From: Roseimarinus sediminis
Lineage (GTDB): Bacteria; Bacteroidota; Bacteroidia; Bacteroidales; Prolixibacteraceae
Assembly: GCF_050433125.1 (NCBI RefSeq)
Contig: NZ_JBNPXV010000002.1
Span: 310,001-374,000 of the forward strand
Length of the DNA stretch: 64,000 bases
Direction: 5' to 3'
Made by a program: the position numbers and the translations under genes. The notes under the pieces are model-generated. The model was not told the DNA's origin and made no database searches. It saw only the letters and a program-made list of their open reading frames with translations. Shown here one piece after another: positions 18,537 to 25,974 of the stretch (positions are counted from its first letter, which is position 1; each line of letters opens with the position of its first letter).

Positions 18537-20504
18537 TTATTTTAACTGAATCTTCACCACCGATACCGAGTGAGGCTTCAGACTGATTTGAGGAAGCGCC
18601 GACTTGTAGCTTATGGTGGTGGTTTCTTTTTCAAAGTTGTTGCTGCCTCCTACTTCATTGTAGGTCGAAAGTGGTGCAGAAAGTGACTCAATAAGGAGTT
18701 CACTTCGGGGCTTTGCTTTTGCATCGGCAGTATTGATTTCAACTTCTTTTTTTTCGGATGAAACATTGACCAGCTTCAGTAGGAGCAGCTTTTGCTCGTC
18801 GTCGATGCTGACACTAGCATACAAACTATCCTGTCCGATCAGTTCATTTCCTTCTTCTTTCACCGGAAGAATCCGATTGCCTTTGTTCAGTGAAAAGATT
18901 TGCTGCACGAAATAATTGGGTGTTGGCATTGCATTGAGGTTGTCGAACCAAATCATATCGGGGTTCCACTGCCATGCATTCTTGTTGGCCAGCAGGGGTG
19001 CATAGGCGGTCATCACTACGATGTCGGCATTACGTTCGAGTCCGGTCATGAAAGCTGCTTCGGTGAGGGCTGCCCACCAGTTATTGCGGGCTTCGGGTGC
19101 CTTGTTTTCGGTACGCACATGCGAGGCATATTCGCCGGCAAACACTTTTGGACCGTTGCGGTCGAAGCTGTCGTAACGGTTGGCATTTTCGAGAAACCAG
19201 TTGGGTGGTTTGTAGTAGTGTTCGTCAATAATGTCGGCATTCAGGGCAGTCAGTTCTTTCCACAGGTAGGTATTGCGCTCGTCGGTGGTGGGGCCGGCTG
19301 CCGAAATGATTTGAATTTCGGGATGCTTTTCTTTCAGTACTTTATGGAATTCCCTGTAACGTTCGATGTACTGAGGTCCCCACTGTTCGTTTCCAATGCC
19401 CAGGTAAGTCAGATTGAATGGTTCGGGATGTCCCATGTCGGCACGCAATTTTCCCCACTTACTTGAAAGATCGCCGTTGGCAAATTCAATCAGGTCGAGT
19501 GCATCCTGTATGTAGGGTTCAAGGTCTTCCATGGCAGCCACCTCGCCGGAGTTGTACTGACAGGCCATGCCACTGTTGAGTATGGGCAGTGGTTCGGCCC
19601 CCAGGTCTTCGGCCAGCAGGAAATATTCATAGAAACCAATTCCGTAGCTTTGAAAATAGTCGGGCGTGTAACGGTGCCGGAATTCATCGAGCCAGCGATT
19701 TTTAATCAGCACACGTTCTTCGATGGGGCCAACCGTATTCTTCCACTGGTAGCGGTTTTCGAGGGTATAACCTTCAACAATGCAACCTCCGGGGAAGCGC
19801 ACGAAACCCGGCTGGAGTGCTTCCAGCATTTCGATCAGGTCACGACGCAAGCCTTTGGGACGGTTCTTCCAGGTGTTTTGTGGAAAGAGCGATACCATGT
19901 CGATGTCGATGCTGCCTTCGCCTTCAAAGAGTACTTTCAGCTGGGCATTGGCCTCGGTTTTTGAGGCTTTAAAGCTGACCTGGTATTCTTTCCAGTTTTC
20001 GTTAAAACCATCGAGCCGGCCTTCGCCGATTACCAGTCCTTCGGCATCGATTAGCTGAATGGTCATTTTCAGGTCCTTGTCGAGTTTGCGGGCCATGATG
20101 TAGAAATTGTAGCTTTCGCCTTCACGGATTCCCATGCCTCTGAAACCTTCGTTGCGCAAGCCGAACGCTTCGTTTGTATTGTAACGTTTGATGCGTAGAA
20201 AACGGGAGTTGTTGCCAGCATCACCCGAGTGGTTCACTGCCACCACTTCGCCTTTCCCCATGTCGAGGTTGATGGCATGCCAGCCCATCATGGGATGGCG
20301 AAATTCAAAGGAGCGGTTTTTTACCAACTCGGCATAAATACCGCCATCGGCAGCAAAATTGATGTCTTCGAAAAAGATTCCCCACATGGTGGGAGCTACT
20401 TCGGCCAGGGTTTCCCCCGTTTCGATGGTGAGCTGATGTTTTGTCTGTGCTTTTCCACAGAGGGAAATAAGCATCACGACCATAATAAGTAAAGCGTTCT
20501 TCAT
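18537..20504 (-). CDS. GH51 alpha-L-arabinofuranosidase
   Basis: This enzyme is predicted to release L-arabinofuranose from arabinan or arabinogalactan side chains by a retaining mechanism. I place the start at the ATG at 20504, which gives a normal signal peptide (MKNALLIMVVMLISLCGKAQ). The eight codons upstream begin with TTG directly after the CE12 stop. The 655-residue protein has the N-terminal MWGIFFEDINFAADGGIYAE signature of this family, followed by a CBM4/9-like insert (about residues 60-185). The TIM barrel carries acid/base E373 in LGIGNEQWG and nucleophile E458 in VFAGEYASH. A C-terminal beta-sandwich ends with the typical PHSVSVVKI. It lies 24 bp after CE12 in the RG-I operon. 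The family call is firm. Confidence 0.94.
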   Translation of the reverse strand: MKNALLIMVVMLISLCGKAQTKHQLTIETGETLAEVAPTMWGIFFEDINFAADGGIYAELVKNRSFEFRHPMMGWHAINLDMGKGEVVAVNHSGDAGNNSRFLRIKRYNTNEAFGLRNEGFRGMGIREGESYNFYIMARKLDKDLKMTIQLIDAEGLVIGEGRLDGFNENWKEYQVSFKASKTEANAQLKVLFEGEGSIDIDMVSLFPQNTWKNRPKGLRRDLIEMLEALQPGFVRFPGGCIVEGYTLENRYQWKNTVGPIEERVLIKNRWLDEFRHRYTPDYFQSYGIGFYEYFLLAEDLGAEPLPILNSGMACQYNSGEVAAMEDLEPYIQDALDLIEFANGDLSSKWGKLRADMGHPEPFNLTYLGIGNEQWGPQYIERYREFHKVLKEKHPEIQIISAAGPTTDERNTYLWKELTALNADIIDEHYYKPPNWFLENANRYDSFDRNGPKVFAGEYASHVRTENKAPEARNNWWAALTEAAFMTGLERNADIVVMTAYAPLLANKNAWQWNPDMIWFDNLNAMPTPNYFVQQIFSLNKGNRILPVKEEGNELIGQDSLYASVSIDDEQKLLLLKLVNVSSEKKEVEINTADAKAKPRSELLIESLSAPLSTYNEVGGSNNFEKETTTISYKSALPQISLKPHSVSVVKIQLK

Positions 20505-20528
20505 TGATTGTTTCTTTTTAGTTTGCAA

Positions 20529-21851
20529 CTAGTTTCCTTCAGGTTTAATACTAACAAAACGCGGACTCATCACCAGGTTCCAATCGCTGAACGATGAAGG
20601 ATTTTCGGGTTGATAAGGTGCTTTGAAATTAGTGATATGCCGGCTGATCTCCAAATCGAGATCGATCACTCCCTGAAGCACCAGTTGTGCTATTTCGTGG
20701 GCGCCAAAGGTATTAAAGTGGGTATTGTCGGCCAGTTCTTTCTCCTGTGAAGGAAAGGTGTTGGCAGCGTAGTGTACAAAGGCTTTCTTTGAAGCTTCGG
20801 GTCCCCAGGCTTCATAAAGCCGCTTTGTTTGGGCATTCAAATCGATCAGTGGTACATTGAGCTCAGCGGCCACTTTACGCATGGCAGCTGGGTATTCGCC
20901 GTGGGTCAGTTCAATTTGTCCTTCACTGTTGAATGAACGGCGTTGGGTGGGGGTTAAAAGCACAGGAATGCCACCTGCTTCGCGGGCCCGGGTAACAAAT
21001 TCGGTGAGCAGGTCGGTAAACGACAGCCAGGGGCCAATGCCTTCGCCCTTTCGTTTTTGATCGTTGTGTCCAAATTCAATGAAGAGGTAATCGCCCGGTT
21101 TCATCAGGCTTAGCACCTTGTCGAGGCGACCGGCTCCTTTGAACGAGGCCAATGATTCACCCGATTCGGCATAGTTGGCAATGGCTACTTTCTCGTCGAA
21201 ATAGGGAGTGATCATTTGTCCCCACGAAGCCCAGGGGGCACAATCCTGATCGGTTACGGTTGAATTTCCTGCAAGGAAAATGGTGGTATAATTTTGAGCC
21301 GGTGTAATGGCGATGGAACGGATGGCGACATTTTCACCCGAAAACTCAAGGCTCAACCGCTTGTCCCAGTTCATGTAGTTCAATTCGCGCGCCTTCAGTT
21401 TGATCGATCGTTCTTTATCAATTTGGGGCGAACGCACATTGACCAGAAAGCTTTTGGTGCAAACATCTCCGGCTTTGAGTTCATGGTTGAACAGCATCAG
21501 CCGCCGGGCTTCGGCTTTTACACTTGTTTGCGATGGCTTTTTGGGATGACCAAAGGTGAGGTCGACCCGGTAAGTACCTTCGGGTAGCTTCACTGAGAAA
21601 TAAAAGGGAACTTCGGCTGTGCAAAAACCAACAGACTTTCTGAAGGCTTTTTTATGTTGAATGATCTCTACTTCTTCCTTGTTGTTGAGATCGAAACCAT
21701 AGGACAGGTCATTGCTGTAGAAGTTGGTTTTGTCGATCAGCACAGCATCTTTGTCGTATCGTTGCCCGAAATTAAAAAGGTGCGTTTGGGCCTTTCCGGG
21801 CAGGAAGCTGATTAGCAGAAAAAGGAGCAAAATACTTGTTAGGCTTTTCAT
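20529..21851 (-). CDS. CE12 rhamnogalacturonan acetylesterase
   Basis: This is an SGNH-fold esterase that removes acetyl groups from GalA in the rhamnogalacturonan backbone, opening it to lyases and hydrolases. The 440-residue exported protein (signal MKSLTSILLLFLLISFLPG) has an N-terminal galactose-binding-like sandwich (about residues 22-185) and then the CE12 domain. Catalytic Ser is S197 in GNSTVTD, the oxyanion motifs are YAESGES and FGHND, and the catalytic pair is D375/H378 in DNTHFNTFG. It is located between the SASA esterase and GH51 genes with short gaps (35 and 24 bp), so cotranscription is likely. CE12 members also act on other acetylated pectins, but the surrounding genes favour RG-I. 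Confidence 0.92.
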   Translation of the reverse strand: MKSLTSILLLFLLISFLPGKAQTHLFNFGQRYDKDAVLIDKTNFYSNDLSYGFDLNNKEEVEIIQHKKAFRKSVGFCTAEVPFYFSVKLPEGTYRVDLTFGHPKKPSQTSVKAEARRLMLFNHELKAGDVCTKSFLVNVRSPQIDKERSIKLKARELNYMNWDKRLSLEFSGENVAIRSIAITPAQNYTTIFLAGNSTVTDQDCAPWASWGQMITPYFDEKVAIANYAESGESLASFKGAGRLDKVLSLMKPGDYLFIEFGHNDQKRKGEGIGPWLSFTDLLTEFVTRAREAGGIPVLLTPTQRRSFNSEGQIELTHGEYPAAMRKVAAELNVPLIDLNAQTKRLYEAWGPEASKKAFVHYAANTFPSQEKELADNTHFNTFGAHEIAQLVLQGVIDLDLEISRHITNFKAPYQPENPSSFSDWNLVMSPRFVSIKPEGN

Positions 21852-21886
21852 TCGTTGTATTGTTATGTTTTGAAGGCTTGCTTGAT

Positions 21887-23350
21887 TTAGTTTTTATTCA
21901 TGGGCCAGTTATCGGTTCTGAAGGGGATGGCAGGCAGTCCGGCCCCGTTGAAAAAATTGGGGCGGGCTTCTTCGTGCCAGGCAAAACGCACGGCTACCGG
22001 ATTTTCAACTTCAGGGCTGCTGACAAGCACTTTGTTGTTCTTCACAAATGCCCGGGCAGGCACAAAGTTTCGGTCGCTGCCTGCAATGGTGAACCAGGTG
22101 AGTGAATAGCCGTTTTTGGCCATCAGTCCGCCCTTGCTGTGTTCGAAACTCAAGATGACTTTGTTCTTTTTAATTTTCAGCTTTTTAAACTGTGGACCGG
22201 AGTAAACCAGGTTTTTCTGTTGGTAGTCTTTTGCCAGGGCGAGTAAAGCCAATCGTTTTCCCACATCGAGTTTATTGCGCGGGTGGATGTCGCTCAAATC
22301 ATCCACGAGGTCGGTGGTGACCACCATGCCGGTATTGGGTATTTGCAGGCAGCGGGTTTGGGCTTCCCAAAGCAGTGGTAGCTCGTCGGGAGAGTTGACC
22401 CGTTCGGAGCGGTCTTTGAAGTAGCGGTAAGGTGCAATCTGCACATAGTAGAAGGGCATCTCATCGTTGTGCCAGGCATTGCGCCAACCGTAAATCAGCG
22501 CTTTCATCCGGTCTTCATAAGCCAGTCCGTTGTTCACGTCCATCAGGTTCGATTCACCCTGGTACCAGATACAGCCTTTAATGGTAAAATTGGTCAGGGG
22601 GGCAATCATTCCGTTGTACAAAAGGGTGGGGGCATGCTTTTCAACTTTTAGCGGCTGTTGAACCAGTTGGTAAATTGAATCGAGCGAAGGGAGCATTTTA
22701 AAGCCTTCAACCGGAGTCCAGGGCTCAATGCGCGTGCCACCCCAGCTGGCATCGATCAGACCGATGGGAATGCCCAGTTCCTGATGCAGCGATCTGCCAA
22801 AGAAATACGCTGCTGCCGAAAAGCGAAGACTGTCAACCGAGTGCGACGAACAGGCTTCCCAGTTGGCACTGACATCGTTTTGCAGATGCAATGAATTGCT
22901 CCTGGGAACTTTAAACAGTCTGATATGAGGATGGTTGGCTGTGGCGATTTCCTGTTCGTGATCAAACACCGGTTGCTGGCCCGCTTGTTGACCAATGGGC
23001 TTTTCCATGTTCGACTGGCCTGAACAAAGCCACACCTCACCCAGTAGCACATTATTGATTACGATGGTGTTTTCTCCTTCGAGGGTGATGGAATAAGGTC
23101 CGCCTGCCGCAGGTGTTTTTAGCACGACATTCCAGAGGCTGTCGGTTCCGGCAATGGTACTTACAGCCTGCTGGTTCCAGTCCGGCGTAACCGTTAGCTG
23201 TTCTCCCGGTTGGGCTTTACCCCAGATGTTTACTTTGCTGTTTTGTTGAAGAACCATGTTATCGCCTACCAGTGCCGGTAGCGTAATGGCAGAAAGCAAA
23301 GGGCTGGTCAATAATACCAGCCCGATGATGATGAATAATTTTTTTTGCAC
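21887..23350 (-). CDS. SASA-domain (sialate O-acetylesterase-like) carbohydrate esterase
   Basis: This is a predicted periplasmic SGNH-type carbohydrate O-acetylesterase. It belongs to the sialate O-acetylesterase (SASA) superfamily, in which Bacteroidota PUL members often deacetylate plant glycans (CE20-like). Of 487 residues, the signal peptide covers about 1-20. Catalytic Ser is S113 in CSGQSNME, the second block is GCIWYQGESNL, and the Asp/His pair is D354/H356 in DIHPRNK. The reading frame has no ATG near the signal peptide. The stop at 23387-23389 lies 12 codons upstream, and GTG at 23350 is the only reasonable start. The gene is in the RG-I operon next to CE12. Two different esterases suggest that both GalA O-acetyl positions, or side-chain acetyls, are handled, which is an inference. 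Confidence 0.88.
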   Translation of the reverse strand: MQKKLFIIIGLVLLTSPLLSAITLPALVGDNMVLQQNSKVNIWGKAQPGEQLTVTPDWNQQAVSTIAGTDSLWNVVLKTPAAGGPYSITLEGENTIVINNVLLGEVWLCSGQSNMEKPIGQQAGQQPVFDHEQEIATANHPHIRLFKVPRSNSLHLQNDVSANWEACSSHSVDSLRFSAAAYFFGRSLHQELGIPIGLIDASWGGTRIEPWTPVEGFKMLPSLDSIYQLVQQPLKVEKHAPTLLYNGMIAPLTNFTIKGCIWYQGESNLMDVNNGLAYEDRMKALIYGWRNAWHNDEMPFYYVQIAPYRYFKDRSERVNSPDELPLLWEAQTRCLQIPNTGMVVTTDLVDDLSDIHPRNKLDVGKRLALLALAKDYQQKNLVYSGPQFKKLKIKKNKVILSFEHSKGGLMAKNGYSLTWFTIAGSDRNFVPARAFVKNNKVLVSSPEVENPVAVRFAWHEEARPNFFNGAGLPAIPFRTDNWPMNKN

Positions 23351-23407
23351 AACTTTTCGTTTTTTGACCAGGGTTGGTCGTTGTATTCATTTTTGTGACC
23401 TAAATGA

Positions 23408-24364
23408 TCATTGCATTTCCAGATCTGCTATTAACTTTTCAAAAAACTTTTTGTCAACGGTAAACGCTGTTCCATGCCTTGTTCCCTGAGGAAAACTGAT
23501 TGAATCGGACACATCTTCCCAGGTTTCCATATCACTCGAGCGCACTGCACCATAACGGTGGTTGCGGTACTTGTCGAAATATACGTAAACATAGTTGCCC
23601 ACTTTCAGAGGTGTTGGTCCTTCGGCCCAGTAGTCGCCCGTAATGGGTTCTGATACTTCGGTGGGATAGGGACCTGTTGCCGACGAAGAGCGGGTTATTC
23701 GAATGTTCTTTTCCGGCGGATTGGGATTTTCATTCTTTACAAACATGATAAATTCGTGTTTGTGCTCAAGAATGGTGGCATCGATGACACTGAAATCGGG
23801 GTTGAAAAACAGGTAGGTCGGTTCAAAGTTTTTAAAGTCCTTTGTTTTAGTGGCATACATTCTGTGATTCAATCCTTTTTCGCGTTCCGATTCGGCTACT
23901 TCGGAATGCCGTCCCGGGATGGTGGTAGCCCAGAAAATAAAGTATTCACCGGCGGCTTCGTCATAAAAGACTTCGGGAGCCCAGCTGTTTTTGGCTTCGG
24001 GTTCATGCTCCATTACCGGGATGATTTGCTGTTCAGACCAGTGAATGAGGTCATCACTGGATGCATAGCCAATGTGCTGATCCCACCAGCCGGTAGTCCA
24101 CACCATGTGAAAGCGTCCGTCGGGGCCCTGAATGATACAGGGGTCGCGCATCAGTTTGTCCTTTCCTATTTCGGGCTGAAGCAGCGATTCGCCTTTGTTG
24201 AGTGCTTCCCATTTCAAGCCATCCTCACTCCAGGCCAGATGCAATCCGTCTTGTCCATTTCCTGTAAAGTAGGAGAAAAGGTATACCTTTTCGCTGGTCG
24301 AAGAGCTGCAGCCCATCATGATGAACATGATGAGCAGCAGCATCGCTATTCTTGTATTTTTCAT
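23408..24364 (-). CDS. GH43-like propeller glycosidase lipoprotein
   Basis: This is a 318-residue lipoprotein (lipobox FIMMGC, Cys about residue 19) with a five-bladed propeller of GH43 type. The three canonical acidic positions are visible: D74 in MRDPCIIQGPDG, D195 in VIDATILEH and E248 in WAEGPTPL. Blade motifs include HMVWTTGWWDQHIGYAS and APEVFYD. The ATG at 24364 is preferred; the ten codons upstream start with TTG. A side-chain exo-glycosidase role (arabinose or related sugar) is likely from its position between GH105 and the esterases. It is clearly different in sequence from the GH43-like protein at 17437-18462, so the two probably cut different linkages. Subfamily is not assignable by eye. 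Confidence 0.82.
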   Translation of the reverse strand: MKNTRIAMLLLIMFIMMGCSSSTSEKVYLFSYFTGNGQDGLHLAWSEDGLKWEALNKGESLLQPEIGKDKLMRDPCIIQGPDGRFHMVWTTGWWDQHIGYASSDDLIHWSEQQIIPVMEHEPEAKNSWAPEVFYDEAAGEYFIFWATTIPGRHSEVAESEREKGLNHRMYATKTKDFKNFEPTYLFFNPDFSVIDATILEHKHEFIMFVKNENPNPPEKNIRITRSSSATGPYPTEVSEPITGDYWAEGPTPLKVGNYVYVYFDKYRNHRYGAVRSSDMETWEDVSDSISFPQGTRHGTAFTVDKKFFEKLIADLEMQ

Positions 24365-24403
24365 AACTGTCAGCTTTTGCTTGATGTGTACCAATTTTTG
24401 GGC

Positions 24404-25537
24404 TTATTTTTTCAGCAGGTACATTTCCTTACCAGCCAGCAGAAAAGCGCCCAGGGCATAATCCTCAAAATCGGGTACACTGTCGTAGGTTACCGGTTGT
24501 CCGTCTTTGGGCTCTTTACCTGTACTTTGCACATAGCCGAGAAAGCCGTTGGAGTGCAAACAGTCGTTAATCATGGCATCCCATGCTTTTTCCACAACGG
24601 GCAGGTATTTCTTTTCGGACAGTATGCCGTTGTTGATTCCCCAGGCCATGCCGTATACGAACATGGCAGTACCACTGAGTTCCTTGCCACCGTAATGGTT
24701 GGGATCATGCAGACTTACATTCCATAAACCGTCTTCACGCTGCACTTTGATCAGCGCTTTGGACATGGCTTTGAAGTCTTTTTTGTATTGCTTGTAATGG
24801 GGGCCATTTTCGGGCATAAACTCCATGACACGGGCCAGTGCCATAATCACCCAGCCATTTCCGCGCGACCAGTATGAATCTTCGCCGTTGGGTTCGGTGT
24901 AGGGTGGATCGAAGTCGGCATCGCGCCACCATAGTTTGTCTTTGGGATTGTACAAACCATTGTCGCCATGCTCGTTGCGGGTGTACATGTACATTTCGTA
25001 CATTTTTTCGAAGTACTTTTCATCGTCATATAAAACTCCTAACTGGGCGTAAATGGGCATGGCCATCTGAATGGCGTCGATCCACCACCAGTCGTCGTTT
25101 TGTTCTCCGGCCACCACGTTGTCGATGCATTCCTTGATATTGGCAATGCGCCCGGGCTGCGGGTCAATCTGGTAAAGCTGTATGTAAGTCTGACCGGCGC
25201 ACTGATCGTCGGCATTGCGGGTATCATTTCCGCTTCGGAAACCCCATTTGTGAAATTCACCCCAGTCGACCGCATACTGATAATAGGCAGCATCGGGATC
25301 GATCTCGTAAAGCCCCATCAATCCTTCGTAATATACTGCACGAGTCCAGATGTTACTGGGACGCTCCCGGTTGGTGATGATGGTTTTCCCCACATCGGGC
25401 CATTTTTTCATGAAATAACTGTTGGCCAGCCTCATGTTTTCGAGTATTGCAGCTGCTTCGTCGCTGGTCTGGGCTTTCGCTCCGGCCATGGTTCCCAGTA
25501 AAAGGATCAGTAGTAATAAACGCTTGAATAAGATCAT
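24404..25537 (-). CDS. GH105 unsaturated rhamnogalacturonyl hydrolase
   Basis: This enzyme hydrolyses the terminal 4,5-unsaturated galacturonate that PL11 lyases leave on rhamnogalacturonan oligosaccharides, by the hydration mechanism of family GH105 (YteR/YesR type). The 377-residue protein has a signal peptide (MILFKRLLLLILLLGTMAGA) and an alpha6/alpha6 barrel. The family's catalytic Asp is D154 in WWWIDAIQMAMP, and the conserved WSRGNGW follows near residue 223. The C-terminal FEDYALGAFLLAGKEM is typical. It is flanked by rhaM (29 bp) and a GH43-like gene (39 bp) in the same operon. The pairing with two PL11 genes in the window makes the assignment strong. Confidence 0.94.
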   Translation of the reverse strand: MILFKRLLLLILLLGTMAGAKAQTSDEAAAILENMRLANSYFMKKWPDVGKTIITNRERPSNIWTRAVYYEGLMGLYEIDPDAAYYQYAVDWGEFHKWGFRSGNDTRNADDQCAGQTYIQLYQIDPQPGRIANIKECIDNVVAGEQNDDWWWIDAIQMAMPIYAQLGVLYDDEKYFEKMYEMYMYTRNEHGDNGLYNPKDKLWWRDADFDPPYTEPNGEDSYWSRGNGWVIMALARVMEFMPENGPHYKQYKKDFKAMSKALIKVQREDGLWNVSLHDPNHYGGKELSGTAMFVYGMAWGINNGILSEKKYLPVVEKAWDAMINDCLHSNGFLGYVQSTGKEPKDGQPVTYDSVPDFEDYALGAFLLAGKEMYLLKK

Positions 25538-25566
25538 CGTGTGAATTTATTTAGTTGTTATGAATA

Positions 25567-25881
25567 TCAGGGCAAATAAAAAACCTCGTCAAGATCGATG
25601 GCCACTGGTGAATTGTCGGCGTGGGTATCCATGATGTCGGCCATGTAAGCCCACCATTTCTTTACAATTTCGGTGTGAGGAAGTTCATCCGAAGTATGTT
25701 GCTCGTCGAGTTTTTGAGTAGCAAACAGGATGCCGGTTTCACGATCGAGATAAATGGCATAGTCGCTTACCCCGGCAGCTTTTAATTGTGCCGATAATTC
25801 GGGCCAGATTTCGTCGTGACGTTTTTTGTATTCAGCTTCGAAGCCTGGCTTCAGCTTCATTTTAAATGCTTTTCGTATCAT
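25567..25881 (-). CDS. rhaM: L-rhamnose mutarotase
   Basis: This small cytoplasmic enzyme interconverts the alpha and beta anomers of L-rhamnose so that released sugar can enter isomerase-based catabolism. The 104-residue protein has the full family length and no signal peptide. Y18, H22 (in YKKRHDEIWPEL) and W76 fall at the numbered positions known from E. coli RhaM, and the C-terminal DEVFYLP is typical. It is the only cytoplasmic sugar-metabolism gene visible here. It sits between GH106 rhamnosidase and GH105, which ties the operon to rhamnose release. No rhaA, rhaB, rhaD or rhamnose permease is present in the window. Confidence 0.95.
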   Translation of the reverse strand: MIRKAFKMKLKPGFEAEYKKRHDEIWPELSAQLKAAGVSDYAIYLDRETGILFATQKLDEQHTSDELPHTEIVKKWWAYMADIMDTHADNSPVAIDLDEVFYLP

Positions 25882-25921
25882 GTTGTATGTTTTGAATCTG
25901 TTTGTAAAAATAAGAATTATT

Positions 25922-25962
25922 GAAAGGCCGCTGAAGCGAATACTTCAAAACTGAGGCCTTTC
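25922..25962 (+). other. Hairpin with plus-strand T-run between rhaM and GH106
   Basis: GAAAGGCC (25922-25929) and GGCCTTTC (25955-25962) form a perfect 8-bp stem with a smaller GAAG/CTTC stem inside. TTTTTT at 25963-25968 follows on the plus strand, so the terminator-like polarity is opposite to the genes. Read on the minus strand the hairpin is followed by AATAATTCTTATTTTT. It may tune rhaM expression after GH106 or block antisense transcription. Confidence 0.5.
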
Positions 25963-25974
25963 TTTTTTACTGTT

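Noticed and set aside
18900..19466. Plus-strand open frame of 188 codons
   Set aside because: It is antisense to the GH51 catalytic domain and has no recognisable features.
23756..24727. Plus-strand open frame of 323 codons
   Set aside because: It is antisense to the GH43-like gene and the end of GH105, crosses their junction and shows no domain; both minus-strand genes have clear family motifs.
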